Shown here in pieces: positions 62,823 to 64,000 of a stretch of DNA of 64,000 bases. Position 1 is the first letter of the stretch, and every line of letters starts with the position of its first letter. The notes below the pieces were generated by a model. It was not told the origin of the DNA. It ran no database searches and saw only the letters and a list, made by a program, of their open reading frames with translations. The stretch covers positions 1 through 64,000 of the forward strand of contig JAEYOK010000048.1 in assembly GCA_023411795.1 (NCBI GenBank). Direction: 5' to 3'. Source of the DNA: Bacillota bacterium. GTDB lineage: Bacteria > Bacillota > Clostridia > DSM-8532. The position numbers and the translations under genes are program-made.

Positions 62823-63065
62823 CTAATTATCCTCTTTTAGAAGTCTTTTTATTCTACTATTAAAGCTATCAGTTATTCCATCTTCATAAATTGCTATAGT
62901 TACTTCATGTTCATAATTAATATCACAAATGTGAGAATGTTCAGCTGTTTTATTTTCAGAAATCATTCTTTCAAGGTCATCCTTTAATTCTGATGCTTCA
63001 TTTAGCGTTAGTAGTAATATAATATTCTTAATTGCTTTATCAGTTTCTTGATCAAGAATTCTCAT
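62823..63065 (-). CDS. Small acidic protein, candidate immunity protein
   Basis: 80 residues, rich in Glu/Asp, no signal peptide or transmembrane segment. Strong RBS AAGGAGGG upstream of the ATG. It follows the end of the decayed toxin gene by about 27 bp on the same strand, the typical place for the immunity gene of a polymorphic toxin. I do not recognise a named family. Intact although the toxin is broken. Confidence 0.65.
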   Translation of the reverse strand: MRILDQETDKAIKNIILLLTLNEASELKDDLERMISENKTAEHSHICDINYEHEVTIAIYEDGITDSFNSRIKRLLKEDN

Positions 63066-63092
63066 ATAAATAATCCCTCCTTAAACATAATA

Positions 63093-64000
63093 TTATTTAT
63101 GTGGAACATCTATCGGGTATATTGGTCCTGATTTTTGCCACTTACCATTTACCAACACTTCAACATGTCCATGAGGATTGCTATGTGGAGAAGTATTCTA
63201 GATATCAAATCTTATTCTTCTTGTTCCGTCACTTGATATGAAAACTTTATCTCCACTATTATTAGTAATTACTTTTGCATCCTTTCCTAACCAATCTTTC
63301 ATCTCCTTGGCTAATCCATCAACTTTATTTGGAACAGTCTTACTCGTTCCCTGTGATGTAAAACTATTCTGAAAAGCAGTTGAAGGTGCTTTTAGTATTC
63401 CCGGAGATGGTGCCATATTTTTAAGCAACTTAGCGGTTGGTATTGAAATTAAAAGTGCCTCCTGTATATTCGCAATGTGTTGTGGAGACCAAGGTCTGCC
63501 GGGTTTATCGCACCATTAACCACTTCAACTGCACCTAATGTATAAATGTTTGCTATATGTGCAAGTGCGTTATCAATTGATTGAGGACTTGGATTTTCGA
63601 ACATATAATTAATTGCTTTACCAGCATTCTGAATTCGTTCTGCGTTTGCTTCATCAAACGACATTAGAAACTTATCCAAGGACAAGAGTGGGCCATCAAC
63701 AAATAAGACCTGCTTTAATAATTCTATTTGATCAAAATTATTTGTTGGTTTTTGCTGCGTATTAGGCATGATGGGTAATGTTGGGTATGTAGAATTTTTA
63801 TTTATAACACTCTGACTCGCATGAATTGTATTACCGCTCGTTCTTGGGTCATGTACATCAAGAGGAAGACCGGCAGCTGCACTTGTTGTTGCTATGTTGT
63901 TGAGGTGTTTAACATCAGGATTTTAAAGGTTATATTGTGTACCTGTGCTTGTTTCTTTGGCCTATATGTATGTCCGTCAGCACTTCCAACAAAGTTGGTA
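63093..64000 (-). pseudogene. Decayed polymorphic-toxin (Rhs/Wap-like) C-terminal region
   Basis: A once continuous minus-strand frame, open at the right window edge, now broken. There is a frame change near 63895-63940 (one frame stops at 63892-63894), a second between about 63430 and 63490, and an in-frame TAG at 63198-63200. Past that stop the same frame resumes with a 'NPHGHVEVLVNGKWQ' motif and ends at 63093. That PHGH-type ending is typical of small polymorphic-toxin nuclease-like domains. Pieces upstream ('GLPLDVHDPRTSGNTIHASQ') fit a pre-toxin linker. Exact toxin class not assigned; frameshifts could in part be sequencing errors. Confidence 0.7.

Noticed and set aside
1..64000. tRNA genes, complete insertion sequences or prophage genes
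   Set aside because: None could be recognised by motif or structure on either strand; only the short repeats listed above were seen.

Overview
The window is low-GC, Gram-positive-type DNA. Ribosome-binding sites are strong AGGAGG-type, a valine T-box precedes valS, promoters are TTGACA-N17-TATAAT-like, and a spoIVB gene marks an endospore former. Lipoproteins, a transketolase split into two polypeptides, and several Fe-S, molybdenum-hydroxylase and PLP-lyase genes point to an anaerobic member of the Clostridia. The genus cannot be fixed from the sequence alone.

Layout. 0-0.4 kb: three tandem strong promoters pointing left, most likely the upstream region of an rRNA operon just outside the window. 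0.5-7.2 kb: an LCP-family wall polymer ligase, the T-box-controlled pair of a small membrane protein and valS, and a chemoreceptor. 7.2-41.3 kb: a continuous run of minus-strand catabolic genes. It begins upstream with a hydantoinase-like gene and a BmpA/NupOPQ-type nucleoside ABC transporter. Next come four ATZ/TRZ/SsnA-type amidohydrolases, two M20 amidohydrolases (one YgeY-like), a PreA-like flavoprotein, a two-domain xanthine-dehydrogenase-type molybdenum hydroxylase, three dehydrogenases and a GH1-fold protein that has lost its catalytic nucleophile. RidA, a DeoR regulator, class I fumarase subunits, DeoC, diaminopropionate ammonia-lyase, split transketolase, archaeal-type GAPDH and PGK, malic enzyme and LarA follow. 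41.5-42.8 kb: a divergent sugar isomerase pair (TIM barrel + RpiB). 42.9-47.1 kb: a five-gene operon with a FecCD-type ABC importer, a MocA-like cytidylyltransferase and a THEP1-type NTPase, which I read as molybdenum (or tungsten) supply for the hydroxylase. 47.5-62.3 kb: housekeeping genes (folA, thyA, speB, comEC, pgeF, spoIVB, ung, uvrB, secG, pgi and others). 62.8-64.0 kb: a decayed polymorphic-toxin gene with an intact candidate immunity gene.

How the parts may work together (inference). The 7.2-47 kb block looks like an anaerobic pathway for a purine-like N-heterocycle that carries a sugar. The transporter imports it, and the GH1-like protein and/or dehydrogenases act on the glycosidic or sugar part. 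XDH, the PreA-like protein, amidohydrolases, hydantoinase and M20 enzymes dismantle the ring, ending in 2,3-diaminopropionate. DpaL converts that to pyruvate and ammonia, with RidA removing aminoacrylate. Transketolase, RpiB, DeoC, GAPDH and PGK could turn the sugar into ATP, and fumarase, malic enzyme and LarA handle organic acids. It shares ygeX, ygeY, ssnA, hyuA and xdh-type members with the known anaerobic urate-degradation clusters. It lacks ygeW, ygfK and arcC within the window and adds a sugar-phosphate branch. Two of its enzymes (the GH1 homologue and the PreA homologue) lack textbook catalytic residues, so the real substrate and chemistry may be undescribed.
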